Of a DNA stretch of 64,000 nt, positions 47,500 through 60,925 are shown one piece after another. Source of the stretch: Parietaria judaica. Its lineage: Eukaryota > Streptophyta > Magnoliopsida > Rosales > Urticaceae. The stretch lies in contig OX940865.1 of assembly GCA_954871525.1 (NCBI GenBank), positions 16,506,606 to 16,570,605 of the forward strand, in the 5' to 3' direction. Each line of letters begins with the position of its first letter. Within the stretch, counting starts at the first letter, position 1. The notes beneath the pieces are model-generated. The model did no database searches, had not been told where the DNA came from, and saw only the letters and a list, made by a program, of their open reading frames with translations. The position numbers and the translations under genes are program-made.

Positions 47500-50400
47500 G
47501 TGTACAAGTTAAGATTTTCTTATAAGTTTCTTAGTTGTGTAGGTACTACAATGACCTATTTATTAAAAATACAGGGAGCATTGCGGCGAAAAAATATAAA
47601 TTGTGGGATAAACTGCAATTACAAAAAAGTTCAGGGATAGTAATGTCAATTTATTAATATATAATAGATAGGGAATTTAAAAAGAAAAGCTATAAAGAAG
47701 GGAATATTTAAAAATGAAAAAGGAAAGAGAAAAGTGTTTTGCTGAAATGACCCAACTGCCAACTACTGATACACATGCATGAGAGGGAAAATTAGCAGAT
47801 TTATTCTAATTTGAATCCAAAAAGTTTATAATAACTCTCAATGATTTATCTTCTATTTGATTTATACCATGATAATTAAAAAAAAAAAACAAAAAAAGTT
47901 TCTGCTGCCTTTTCAGAAATTCAAGTTATTAAATGTTCAATAATAATAATAAATAATAAAAAATATTTGAAGCAATTTATTTTCAATTCACAATGCATAA
48001 TTCATTTTCTATAGAATTATAGTTTATATTTATAAGAAGCACCACAAATGTGATGATTGGCTTGCTCATGTATATATTGTTTTGTTTTTATTTAAGCAGG
48101 TTGATGGGCAACTTTAACTAACAGTTTCTCTTAATTCATCAACATGACATGATTTGATCATAAAATATTCTTTTTATATATTTTTTTATAGATATTTCTA
48201 TATGGTTTTATATAATTAATTTCTTACTATAAGTATATAGCTTGCCAGTACAACAGTTGTACAAGTGCCTTAACTTTTACTCTTCGTATATCAATGCTAT
48301 TTTTTATTTATTCATTGGTATTAAATAAATGACTTTCTAGTGGTCAAGTGTAAAAAAAATTGATGGTATATATTTGATTACCATTAAAAAAAGGCTCATT
48401 ATGTTGAAAAATATCATGGAAGTTTGCAATAAATGCTTTGGTACTAGAAAGGTTAAGAATCTCCAATCAATTCTATCATATGATGAAATAGATAAGATAC
48501 TATCTATCAAGTCCTAACGAACATATGGGTAAATAATAATATTTACATCAAGAATGTTTACGGTAAAAATACCTAAAAGATAAAGCAAGTGAAGGTTTCA
48601 CTATATCTATTTTCTTGCAGTGTATACTCGTAATAGTATTATTAAAGTGTAACGCTTATGTTTTAAAAAATATATCAATATAGTATTTAAGATATATTTT
48701 AATAATATTGAGAATCACGCCATAAAAACAAAATGTTTATATTTTTGCCTTATTATATACTCTTTTATATAAGATATTGTTACCAAATGCCCAACAAAAA
48801 ATATCTAAAATTAGGCATCACTTAATTTATTATATCTATAAAAGTGGCAAAAATACAAAATGAGAGGAGAAGAGGCGTAAGAGGCAAGGCTAAGTTGGAG
48901 AGAAAGGCAGATTAGCTAACTTTTTTTGACAAATAACACCCCACGTCCCACACCTCACCTTTATTTTATGTTCATTTTGACCCATCAAACAGAGAATCAT
49001 AACATTTTCTATTTCTTTAAATAAAACCCCTTTTCCCTTTATGAATTTAGAACATTTCGGCGATATAGCATTAAATAATATGTTCATATTCTCTCCTATC
49101 ATTTGAATTCAATAAAATTTGCTGAACAATTGTTGAGAACAATCCCAAAAACATAACGTCTCTATTGAGACAAATTTGTATTTTAATAATATTATTTGTG
49201 TAAGGGATAATGTCTCTTAAATGGCATAAACAAATGAAGGTGTGTTATATATAAGAGAAAATGTAAAAGGATCTAAATATTTAAAATAACATGACATAAT
49301 CAAATTTTAACTTACGTTGAATAAATATCTAAAATTGTGCGGCCTACGCATTTAACTAATTTTTTCTCTATATGTTTCTCTTAACTCTCAAGTAAGTGTA
49401 TGCCTCGTGTAAAAGTATTTAACATGAGAAATATCAAAATATAAGAGAAAAAAATGAGTATTGATTTGAGTTATGCGTGTTTTTTCATAAACAAAAAAAA
49501 AAACTTAATATAAAACGAGACACATGGGATGGAGTTAATTAATCAAAAACACAAATTTTATGATTCTGATATTTATGCCGCACGATTGAAAGGTTGTGAT
49601 TATGCTGCACAAATTTGTATACATTTAGGTGTTTATGCCACATTTATCCCTATATAATATATAATTATATATCACTACAGTTTGATATTATATTGATATT
49701 ATATGTTGTTGATGGTCCTCAACTTTATTTTTTATATATTCATAAATATATAATTTTTTTTATAGCTGAGCTGTGGCCTGAGTGTGGGGGACCAAGTCCA
49801 ACCATCTTAAAATTTGACTAATTTCAAAATACACAAAATTATAAATAAAATAAAACTTGTGGGGAATTTTATAAAGAAAATTATGAAAGTGTAACATCAA
49901 GAGATTCAACGGTCAGGATCAGAGGATCAATATTTATCCAAATCATAGTGGGGCCTAGGAATCTCTATCCCCTATGTGTACTCTAATGATCGTTTATAAG
50001 TTTTGCCAATTAGCACCGTTTATAGTTTAGTTTAATTGAAAGTTATCAACCCTGAGTTTTATATGTTGATGCAGTTTGTCTTGAAAATTTAGTTTTCAAC
50101 GAAGATATTTATTATGGGTTAAAAATGATTACAGAAAGATAATTTCTATTTTAGAGGCGGAGTCAGAATTTCTACGAGAAGAGGCAAAAAAATATTTTAA
50201 GTCTGAATTTTTAGAATACGATATTATATTTATACATATATACACGTACATAAATTGGTTGCGTTTCACCCACCTTTGACCATAGGTGAGGACATCTCTG
50301 CTTTCGATGGCCGTAGGGGTAGACTACTCACAACCAACCGTTGGGCTGTCCAGACGGATCATTGATGCGAGCAACATGCGTCCACCCGTCTAAATAGCGA

Positions 50401-51292
50401 TTGCATTATAATTTAGTGTATTTGATAATTAATTAAAATCTAATTTATCAGAAAATAACGTAACATAAATTCTAAAATTTATTATCATTTTAACGAATAC
50501 AAAATAATGTGTGATTTTTAAATTACAAGATTATTGCTGCAATAAAAATATTAAAGTTTGATGGACAAACTCCACCAACATGAAAATTGGAGGACATCCC
50601 TATAAATTACTCATAATTTTATTATACCAGCTTTATTAACATACAAAAGCATGCAATTTAATTCTCCCTTTGTAATTAAACAAAAAATAAATAAATAAAA
50701 TTGACTACCTAATGCCAGCCTCAGAGTGAGAGCATTTTCTCTTTCTCTTTTTTTTTAATATTTTTTTTTATGACTACTTTATAAAATGAACTCAATTATT
50801 TAAGGAATTAAAAATTTATGTGACAGTTGTGTCATACCCACCTAAGATATCCAAGTAGTTCTAAAAATACAGATATTAAGTCTATGGTCTGGGATAATCT
50901 ATGCAATACAACATCACTCTCCTCTATCAAATCTCTGTACCTTATATATATATACCTATTTGTGTTTGGTGACAGTTTAACCAATTCCAACTGTTTTAAT
51001 TCTATTTTAATTAATTTCAGATTCTCAATCTCTTGACTTAATTATAATAACTAGAGGATCGGATTGCGATCATCATCCTTTTAAGGGTTTACCCATATAA
51101 CTGGTTTGAAGACTGCGGAATAAATATTCAACTTTTTTATAAAAAAAATAATAATAAATCTATAATGGGAGTTGGGATATTTGGCATTTTACTCTTCTTT
51201 TCATCATGGACACAACAGCTAATATGTTGTATAGAAATGAATATTTCAATTTATTTTAAGCACTTTCAAGTTTCAACTACTAATTGTTTTAT
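47500..51292. other. AT-rich intergenic DNA
   Basis: No gene is supported. A GC-richer patch at 50230-50400 has no recognisable frame. AGGCGGAGTCAGAATTT at about 50154 resembles a plant transposon end. Confidence 0.55.
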
Positions 51293-52005
51293 GGGGCAAA
51301 TAGTCAAATAGCCAAATTTCAAACTCTAATTAGCCAAATAGCCAATATTTTTACTAATATTGTCAAATAGCCAATTAACTATGTTAATAAATCACGAAAG
51401 ACCTGATTACCCTTGTATTAACGTGGTTAATTTGTTTAAAAATAATAATTATTTTTAAAAAAAAATTATTTTTTTTTGAAAAAAAAAATAATTTTTTTGT
51501 TAAAATTTTAATCACGATTTTTTATTTTTAAACAAATTAACTCCGTTAATACAAATTAATACGTTTATTAACGTATTAACGTGGTTAATTTGTTTAAAAA
51601 TAAATAAAAAATTTTCAAATAAAATAAATAAATTTTTTAAAAAAATAAATAATTTTTTTGTTAAAATTTTAATCACGATTTTTTATTTTTTAAACAAATT
51701 AACTCCGTTAATACACATTAATAAACGTATTAACGTAGTTAATTTGTTTAAAAATAAAAAACCTTGATTAAAATTTTAACAAAAAAAATATTTTTTTTTT
51801 CAAAAAAAAAATAATTTTTTTTTTCAATAAAAAATTATTTTTTTAAAAAATAAATTAACCACGTTAATACCGTTAATATGTTAAAAGGGTATTATAGGTA
51901 TAAAATATGTTATTAAATAACTATTTGACTATTTCACAAAGAAAAATAAAAGGTTAGCTATTTACTAATCAAACATTTCAATTTGGGTATCTCATGCTAT
52001 TTCTC
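51293..52005. mobile_element. AT-rich foldback element (TAGCCAAAT family), copy 2
   Basis: The left arm GGGGCAAATAGTCAAATAGCC...TAATTAGCCAAATAGCC is inverted at the right end as TTAGCTATTTACTAATCAAACATTTCAATTTGGG. The centre alternates A/T runs with repeated ATTAACGTGGTTAATTTG and ACAAATTAACTCCGTTAAT in both orientations. It is the longer sibling of 25155-25640. Confidence 0.65.
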
Positions 52006-52235
52006 TTGTTTTATTGGAGATTCAACTTTTTGTCATTTGTTTTTTTCTTTCTTATTTGGCGTTTTTGTTTATTAAGTCAATGTAGTCTCAAATCTCTAAT
52101 AGTTTTGATTTATAATCTAATTATTTAGAATATGCTTTTTTGGATTAACAGTGAAATAAGCATCAAATTATATCCATAGAGAATCAAGCCTTATGAGTTG
52201 CCCTAATGAGACCGATTAGGATCTTATTAACCTCA

Positions 52236-52270
52236 CTAGTGGATTGGCACCGCGCTTCGCGCGGTGGCGA
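52236..52270 (-). mobile_element. Helitron 3' terminus
   Basis: On the minus strand a stem of eight pairs, CACCGCGC / GCGCGGTG with a three-base loop (52248-52266), is followed after eight bases by CTAG at 52239-52236 and a host T. Hairpin, short spacer, CTRR and T are the Helitron 3' end signature. The body would extend to higher coordinates. I could not find the 5' TC end or any Rep/helicase coding sequence, so its length is unknown. Confidence 0.7.
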
Positions 52271-53279
52271 TAAATTCAATAAATTTTTGAAAAATAAATA
52301 ATTTATTTTTTTGCTGTAATTAAAATATTATATTAAAATTAAATAGGAAAATACATTGTCTCATATTTATCGACTTGGTATTTTGCAGTTATTTTTTAGT
52401 TTAGAACCTTGCTATATCAGTTGATCCAATTTATGATTTTTTGCCTGTAATTATTATAAATATGATTACATACTTGTAAATGTTATATAAAGAGTAAGAT
52501 AACTACTGTCTCTAAATATTCATCACTGCTTAAAAATATTTATAGAAGATATATATTTCCTATATTAATCATCATAATTAGCACATGAATATTTGTGGCA
52601 TAGTCATATTTTAATGATAAATATCTAAATGGAAAGGTTGAAAAATAAAAATTATTCAACAATATCGTGAGTGCCCTAAAATCTTTCAACTTCTTAATTA
52701 GTTTGCAAATTAAAGAATAAACAAATAATTACTAACAGCTCCATCCAAACCTTAAATACGGGTTTCCACTTTGTTCATTTGCATTTTAATTAAATAACAA
52801 ATAAATTTGAATCTGAAAGACACCGAATCTGCCAATTGTGCAGCTACAATATATGTTCTTTTTCGTCATGATATGAATGTAAGTGCTTATTTATTCAATT
52901 GTCGATCCCAATTCCCGAACTTATCATAGTATACGTTCAAAGTAACAGAAACCATATATGTCTTAAAAAATATGACTATAACTCAAGTTAAGCGACATTA
53001 TTTTTTTAAGCAACAACCCCCACCAATTGTATTGCTTTTAAAGTCGTCGCCAAAAGATATAAAACAATAAAGAAATGAGAAGGAGAAGAAGAAAATTACA
53101 TGCCGCTATAAATATGCATGATGATTATGAGTGTTGCAATTGCAATCTATATTTCATGACCATGAATGAGTGTGTTGACAGTTCTCCAAAATTACTCTTC
53201 GACTTTTTATATTCCAATAGAATATCCTAATTAATACTCATGAGCGTTATAATGACTTTCTATATGGGTCATTTCCATA
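52271..53279. other. AT-rich DNA, possibly body of a non-autonomous Helitron
   Basis: No gene is visible. If the 3' end at 52236 is real, some of this is Helitron sequence. A portion at 52350-52440 resembles 28330-28450. Confidence 0.4.
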
Positions 53280-53901
53280 TACAGTAGAACCTCTATAAAT
53301 TAATACTGTTTGGACCGGCAAAAAATATTATCTTATCGGATTATTAATTAACATATAAATTAATAATTTATTAATTTATACAATAATGAAGAAAAAAAAG
53401 TATTAATCAACTAAGTTATATAAACATCTTTACTAACAACAAATTATTTCAATTTATTATATCGAGATTAAGAATATCAAGAGAGACTATGATTTAAAAA
53501 TATTTTATTAGATTACCAATGTCAAAAATATTAAAGAGCCTAATGATATTAAAGATGAATAACAAATAGCTTCCTAGAAGGGCGATAATTAAAGTTATAA
53601 GATCATATTTAAGAAGATTACATGATAAGTGATGTAATGTTATCTTTCTATTTAACGTGATTTCATACTTATTTATGTTATATTTTATTTATAGTGATTT
53701 TATAATTATTAATATAATTTTTATATTGTATTATTAATTTATATATCACTTGGGACCTATATACTTTCTAAAAAAATATTATCTTATAAATTTAGCGAAT
53801 TATTAATTTAGCTAGTTAGACCCGAGTCGGGACCGGACAAAAATATTATTTAATCGCGACTATTAATTTATCGAGTATTAATTTATAAAGGTTCTATTGT
53901 A
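53280..53901. mobile_element. Emigrant-like (pogo/mariner group) MITE, 618 bp
   Basis: The element proper is 53282-53899. It starts CAGTAGAACCTCTATAAATT and, reversed, ends CAATAGAACCTTTATAAATT, closely matching the Emigrant terminal repeat. TA flanks both sides (53280-53281, 53900-53901). The inverted pairing extends inward through AATTAATA and GGACC/GGTCC words. No transposase is encoded. Confidence 0.88.
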
Positions 53902-56052
53902 TATGTCATTAATGCTCTTTAAAATTAGTGCGTAGCCTTTGTATATTCTAATAAAATAATTTAGATAAATTAATTATAGGAAGACAATATTTCATTAGAG
54001 ATTAATAGCTCTAAATTGAATGAAGTTTTATCTATTGTTATAAGTGAACTGGCAATGCTAAAAAAATGAAAGACCCGATACGTGTGCGTGTCATTCATCC
54101 GTTAGATTAATAGTTTTTATTAAAAGAAAAAATCTGGAAAAAAAAATCCTCGAATCTTTACTTTTTTATTTTGCTAGGGTTTAGAGCAACTAAACCTCAA
54201 ATCTTAGTGGAAGGGTACCTACCACGCGAAACTTGACGGCGATAAAATATTATAAATGATTAATGGTTTGGTCTAATAACAACACTTTCATGATTGAACA
54301 AACAAATTACTTACCTTTAAAAATAAAATCACATGATAAAATTGCAATAGACGTGTATGGTTTACCCTCCAAAAAGAAACTTATTCATTCTTAAATATTT
54401 CGCGAATAATTTTGTACCTAAGAAGTTATTAAAGATGTAATATGAATATTTAAGCAACCAAACATATTAACACAATATAAACTATAATTAAACTAAAAAC
54501 CAACTTATAGAGTAAAAAATGACATAAGTATCTCCCAATGAAAAGCGAAATCTTCAACACATGGAGAATGTATATAGAGTTCAAATTATATGGCAGTGAT
54601 TTGTCTCTGTAAAATATGTACCCAATTATTAACCATCAAACAATGGAAATGAAGCACAAATTACTAATAGTTTACTAAGATAATGAACAGACATTGACAA
54701 AGTAAGGCCACGTAATCAGTTTTTTCATAAGAATTTCATAAAGACCTTTCAAGAAGTTCATATAGACACCGCAAAGTATACGAAGAAAACGAAACCCAGC
54801 AACTACCCAAGATGATTCCTGATTTTGAAACCAATGATTGCCAAAATTGATCACAAATCCCATCTTTTCGATTACCTGCAAAATCTATCGTTTCCCAAAA
54901 TATTAAAAATTCTAAATATTCATGCATGATATATTTGTAGAGAAGTCGACGAAGTGAAACGAAGAAGAAACCTCAAGCCATGAAACTGTGACATGGTCGA
55001 ACCAATCGCTCAGAATTGCCGCCGGCCAGGACTACTTCGCGAGATGAAACTCGCTCGCTGCTGGGGTATGGAGCCAAACGGTTGCTCCGCAACCAAACTG
55101 GGAGAATATTGAAACCCAACATATAAAACATGATTTCAGTGAATCAACGAACCAGCAAAAAACTACCTTAGGAACTCTTTCAACGCCCTATACCTCAAAA
55201 TCCCCAACTTTATAATGATTATCAACTATATAACAGATCACTAAAATGATTAAGGACATGATCTATACATAGACATATATATATATATAAATATCTATAT
55301 ATTTTTATATATATATATATATAAATAAGAGAGAAATAATTATCAACGTAAATGAGCATGCATATAAAAAAATAATTATCAAAGTGAAAGAAGAGAAAAA
55401 AAATAAATTAAGACACAAAACGTACGTCTAAAAATAAGTATAGAAAATTACAATTCTTAATCATATAAAAGCAAAAAAAGAATGGACACAAAAAACATAT
55501 GTTTTAAACCTATATATAAATGCACGAATTCAGCTAGAAAAAAAAAATGATACCTGTAAGTTTTTCTTTGATGAATCTGTAAGTGCGGAGAGCTGGAGAC
55601 TTTAATCAAGAGAAGAAATATCTATTAAAAAAATATATAAATTCCTTAAGAAACTCCAAAAAGCAAGATAAAAAACTCCAAAAAGAACTCCATAGACATG
55701 CATGAATAGCAGGATTAGAAAACTCAAATGTATTGTTGCTATATAAAATCGATACTACATGAAAAGGCATAATTTTTTGATTTAGTATTCGAAGAGCCTT
55801 CTTTGATTCATTAGCGACCATTAATTTTCATTGACATTTATTCTCAAATATGATGTAAATTTTAGATAAAACATTGTAGACTAAAAAAACGTAAATAAGA
55901 AGAAAAAGAAGAGGGCATGCTCTCACCAATAAATTTCTGTTTTTAACTTTTTATATATTATAAGAACTACAACAGAGAGTGAATTAACCAATAGAACTTA
56001 CCAAAGATACTTGTCAGCTTTAGATATCAAACCTGGAAGAAGAAGAAAAAAA
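53902..56052. other. Intergenic DNA with unclear GC-richer patch
   Basis: No gene is established. 54950-55110 is GC-richer (CGCCGGCCAGGACTACTTCGCG) and several short minus-strand frames follow (54675-54927, 55606-55821), but they show no domain and cannot be joined convincingly. It could be a non-coding transcript or relic. Confidence 0.35.
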
Positions 56053-56379
56053 GTGTTTAAGGTTTATGGTTAGTAATAAAACGAATTCTCATATGAGAGA
56101 AATAGATAAAAATAAATTATAAATAATAATAATAATAATATGAAAAGTATATCTTTATAATTAATATTCCACGCTTATTGCTCACATTCACGATTCTGAA
56201 CTCGACTGAGTACCGTCTCTACCGGAAATGGTAATTGAGCTCAACAATATCGTCGACGAACACAACATAACACTTCTCTCGGCAAAGGTCTAAGAAATTA
56301 GTCTCTATGGTCTTTATTGTTATCTGATCTTTGAAATAAAATATTTCATGCATGTATACACATGGAAAATTATATCACA

Positions 56380-56430
<51 letters not shown>

Positions 56431-56593
56431 TATATGAGTATCAGTATCACAACATTGAAATTATCACCACATGCAATACATGGAATATGTAAATTAATCG
56501 GCAAGAACACAATAATTCATATAGATAGTGTGTGTTTAAGGTTTATGGTTAGTAATAAAACGAATTCTCATATGAGAGAAATAGATAAAAATA

Positions 56594-56624
<31 letters not shown>

Positions 56625-56863
56625 TGAAAAGTATATCTTTATAATTAATATTCCACGCTTATTGCTCACATTCACGATTCTGAACTCGACTGAGTACCGT
56701 CTCTACCGGAAATGGTAATTGAGCTCAACAATATCGTCGACGAACACAACATAACACTTCTCTCGGCAAAGGTCTAAGAAATTAGTCTCTATGGTCTTTA
56801 TTGTTATCTGATCTTTGAAATAAAATATTTCATGCATGTATACACATGGAAAATTATATCACA

Positions 56864-56918
<55 letters not shown>

Positions 56919-57006
56919 GTATCACAACATTGAAATTATCACCACATGCAATACATGGAATATGTAACTTAATCGGCAAGAACCCAATAATTCATATAGA
57001 TAGTGT
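56053..57006. repeat. Recent 479-bp tandem duplication
   Basis: Unit 1 (56053-56531) and unit 2 (56532-57006) both run from GTGTTTAAGGTTTATGG to CATATAGATAGTGT. They are almost identical apart from the lengths of two AAT microsatellites, a short TATATGAGTATC stretch present only in unit 1, and a few substitutions near the end. The flanks outside differ. Confidence 0.95.
56381..56430. repeat. (AAT)n microsatellite in unit 1
   Basis: About 16 trinucleotides. The matching tract of unit 2 lies at about 56865-56918. The tract accounts for an apparent poly-isoleucine frame. Confidence 0.95.
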
Positions 57007-57633
57007 GAAGAGAAATTAACAAAATAATTAGGCACAAGTTTTTCTACCTCACTTATAAAAGCATCTGTAGCAATCCAATTGCCAGAAAAATGTCAATTAG
57101 AGGGAGCAAATTGTGCAGGAGATCTTTGAAAGTGGCTTTTCTGGATCATTTGAAATATCGCTTGATATTTTATGCATTTGTGCGTGTGAATCGGGCATTG
57201 GAAAAGTCATTGTACATTTGACATTACCTCTCTTAACTTAATGACTGTCATTACTCATTAGCATTCATTGACTATTTTATGCATTGCTTTGTGACTCTTG
57301 CTTTTCTAACAAAGGTGTGTACGTTGCATCTTGCATGTACTATAAAGTGTAACATAAATGATAAATGTAGTGGAAAGCGTTAATAAATGACATAGTAAAA
57401 AAAGTGTAAAAAAAAAAAATCGAAAATCCTATAAAATTGTAGAATTTGAGGATTGTCTAATCCTTGTTCTTCTATGAAGCCACCTCATTGGGATAGATTT
57501 TCCTTTTATATATATATAGAAGATTTGGGAAACCATCAAATTAGATAGAGTTGGGTACAATGTAGGGGCCAAAATGTAAGCAATAGTTTATTGCATGCCC
57601 TTTTGATATGTCGTGACCCGTGACCCGTCGATA
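57007..57633. other. Intergenic DNA
   Basis: Nothing recognisable as a gene. A short GAGGATTGTCTAATCC palindrome-like motif lies near 57446. Confidence 0.5.
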
Positions 57634-57890
57634 GAGCTGTGCATGGCGACGTCATGACCCGTCGCGGCTTGGTCGCCATAAATCGCGGGAAGAGAAGTCG
57701 CGATCTATCGTGACCGGCGAGCTCGCGATGGTTCGCGATGAGAGAGAGAGAGAGAGAGGGTATGTGAGAGGGAGTGATTCGGAAAGGGAGAGAGAGGCCG
57801 AGGTAGACGGAAATCGCGGCGGTTGAAGCTAGTCGCGACTGATCGCGACTTTTGTCGCAAAATCGCGATGCGTCGCATCTAGACTCACGG
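57634..57890. repeat. CpG-rich block of TCGCGA palindromes
   Basis: About 250 bases hold some ten copies of TCGCGA, ATCGCG or GTCGCGA in both orientations, around a GA tract (57742-57758). The edges GTGCATGGCGACG and, reversed, CTAGATGCGACGC resemble each other. It looks like the core of a small hAT- or MULE-type element with dense subterminal repeats, but target duplications are not visible. Confidence 0.5.
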
Positions 57891-60289
57891 CGTTTTTGTG
57901 CAGATCTAGATATGTCCCAAGAAAATTGTGCTGTAATTATGTCAATATATATATATATATATATATATAAACATATAAATTTCCACCGTGTAATTATTGG
58001 GTCGTGACGAACACTATGATGAACACTCTTTCTTGTCCAATTGATATTTGCTTGTGAGCTGACATTGCTATTATCGTACTAATGATGAGCAATTGTGAAA
58101 AAAAAATTATTATATTGCTAAAATTGATATTAAGGGAAGAAAAAGAAATTCGGGTTGATAAATAGGCAATTTAATCATCAATTGCCAAACAAATAGTGTG
58201 TTTAAACGAAAATAAATACATATATATATATATATAAATATATAATATCACGTGAGTTTATAATTTATAAATTAGTACAAATGAGTCAATGACACATTTT
58301 TTTGTTATTCAGGCCACAAGTTTAGAACGCTTGAGTCTAACAAATAATCAAAACTCAAACGATAATTAATAGGGTGCTAGTAAGAGGTGGCATGCAAAGG
58401 TTTTCCTTCTATGGCAATTTCTAGCCGCACCACGAGTTTGGTAGCTGCCTTACGGCTGCTTTTTGGTGGCTGCTGCAGGCTGCAACAACGAGCTTCACGA
58501 CTGGTCTTCCCGCTCCGCGAGCCTTGATTTTTTAGGGGAACGCTAATATCACGGTCTCATTTTCCTTTAAAATGTTGTGGTCATTACACCCACGGTCTTG
58601 TTTTTGCATACTGGGACGGAGAATCAAGGGCCAGTCGTGCTGCTAGACACTGCTAATACAAGTACGACTCAGTCCAAGATATCAACTCGTTACGTGACAT
58701 TTTGCGGAAAAGACATTCAACACTTCGACGATAAGATATTGAAGAAACACAGAGTGAGAGAAGGAAAGAATTCTCTGTAATTGCAAAATGAATTTCTTGA
58801 TCGTATAATTCTGTTACAACAACCTATATACATCACACAATCTCAATACAGTATATTACGGCATAAGTACTTTAAGTACTCTATCAGATATCACAATCAT
58901 AAAATGGGGAGTTATTTCACGTCTCTAATATGTTTTGACATTTATAGGTTAAAAAGAAAGAAATGGATGAACGACACATGAGAACCCATGAACATATCAA
59001 CTGAATGGAACACAAGAAAGATCTAAAAATAATAAAATATTGAGAAAGCAGAAATTGTTATTGAATATATGATAAAAACGATCTTATAACTACAAGATCA
59101 TCACTTCAAAGAAAAGGGAGAAACTAGTTATTCTAGAAAACTAGCAAATTATTATTTTTGTGATTATTCTAGTAAATAATAGTCGATAAAAACTAATAAG
59201 TAATTAGTTTTAAAGAAAAATCAAATTTTCAATTTGAATTTTATTTCATTTACATTCTTCTCGAAAAAAATGAACTGAACTAATAACAGGAACTAACGAT
59301 TTCAACAACAAATTTAACGTAATATGATCATACACAGTGTTTGCTATCGAAAAGGTGGATTCTCGTCATAATTAAATAAGACGTTTTGGACAATCTTAGT
59401 ACGAACAAGACTTATCTAGTTTGGTCTCTTATCTTTCTCTAGATTTTGTCTGATAATAAATATTTTGATGAGTAAAAATTTAGTTTATGCTTAAAACTCG
59501 AGAACATGGAAGCCTATGAACTAACAAATAAGTTTTTACTTTTTAGTGAATTCTAAGATCGAGAAATTTTTATTTTTATTTTTTATGTGCGACTATTTTA
59601 TTTAAGATTAGTCATGAACCTTTTTTGTTCTTTCAAATATATACAACTATAAAAAAGTAAATTTCAATCGAGATGAAATTAACTCATTTTCAAGGGTGAT
59701 GCTAAAGGACGAAAATCTTCAAAAGTACAACTATATTAGAAAACCTCTTTATAAAAATATTTTTAATATCTAAACAAAAGAAAATGACAAAAATAAGTTT
59801 CCTCGTTGAACCTCACGTGAGATTGAAAGCGTGCATTCATTTGTTAATAAGTTCAAATATTCTATAGCTTTTCAGTTTAATTTCAGTTATATATTAGACA
59901 ATCATTAACGGTTAAATAACGCTCGGATTGTCTCAATCATTCAACAATTTGTTTGTTTTCTTCTCTTCTTTTTTTTTTTCGTTTGGTGTGTGAGCTTGAA
60001 AAATATTAGGTAATATGTCGTATTAAATGAAATCAAACAATAAAGTATTCTACTTGAAGATTAAGGAACTCTTTTTGTCTTACTTTCTTTTATGAAAGAA
60101 ACGTGCACTAGAGCCACTAGACTATAAGTCTAATTCAAGAATCAACCTATTTTGACTAGAATGTTTGGTAGTCAGTGAGTGACTAGTGAGTCACACAAAG
60201 CGTTGATGTATTAGCAAAAGCATGAATTAGATTACACAAAATGCACGGAAAGAGAGAAAGATTAAAAAAAAAAGGAGGGGATGCTTGAT
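57891..60289. other. Intergenic DNA
   Basis: No gene is supported. TA runs lie at 57945-57970 and 58218-58236. 58400-58800 is GC-richer and ends with GAGTGAGAGAAGGAAAGAATTC...TGCAAAATGAATTTCTTG, which has the flavour of an LTR end but no partner. Confidence 0.45.
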
Positions 60290-60925
60290 GTCGAAAAATG
60301 GATCCCACATTGTTGCGGCTCATGTCTTAACAAAGGGTCGGGCTCATTGCCTTTTGTTAATTTTCCGGGACTAGAGGCTTGATTCTGAAGTCTGGCGGAT
60401 TGGGCCATTTTCTAACCGTCGCACCGGAATCGAGTCCTCCGACCCATTACCACAAAGTCCCATATAACCTCTGCTTAGGCAGTCGGATATGACTCTGAAT
60501 GTAGGCTGGCGACCGCTGAAAACTGGAACCACCGTAGGGCAGGTCGACGCTTGGATCTTGAGTCTCCGATGTCTGGGGGAGCCGGGGGAGATGATATATG
60601 ATGCCGCACCTAGTCACTTATAGTGATGATGCCTATGTACCCATTTTTTTTGGGTTTTGGTCATTACGTAGTTCAAAGTGGGTGTTAAAAGACCCATACC
60701 TGAGTTTTCATGGGCAAGCCGAGGTTTGATTGCGGAGACGAGGGTTGGTAGACACTCAGACCTTTCTCCAGCGCCTTCTTTCTGGCTGGCTCTCTTGAGA
60801 ATCAAGGATTTTTTCGGTGCCTCCACTCTAACCTGACACTCGGACTTCGAGACCTCGATTCTTCTATCTGTGAAGATTCGGGGATTCCTCCGGCGCCTTC
60901 TCTCTAGTTGGGTATTTATATATAT
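60290..60925. other. GC-richer unclassified block, probable transposon fragment
   Basis: The composition differs sharply from both sides. It holds GGGGGAGCCGGGGGAG at 60575-60590 and two similar pieces near CCAGCGCCTTCTTTC and CCGGCGCCTTCTCTC. One minus-strand frame (60614-60973) is open for 119 codons but shows no domain. A dispersed repeat or gene relic are both possible. Confidence 0.35.

Noticed and set aside
56362..56598. Frame with a poly-isoleucine run
   Set aside because: Produced by the AAT microsatellite inside the tandem duplication.
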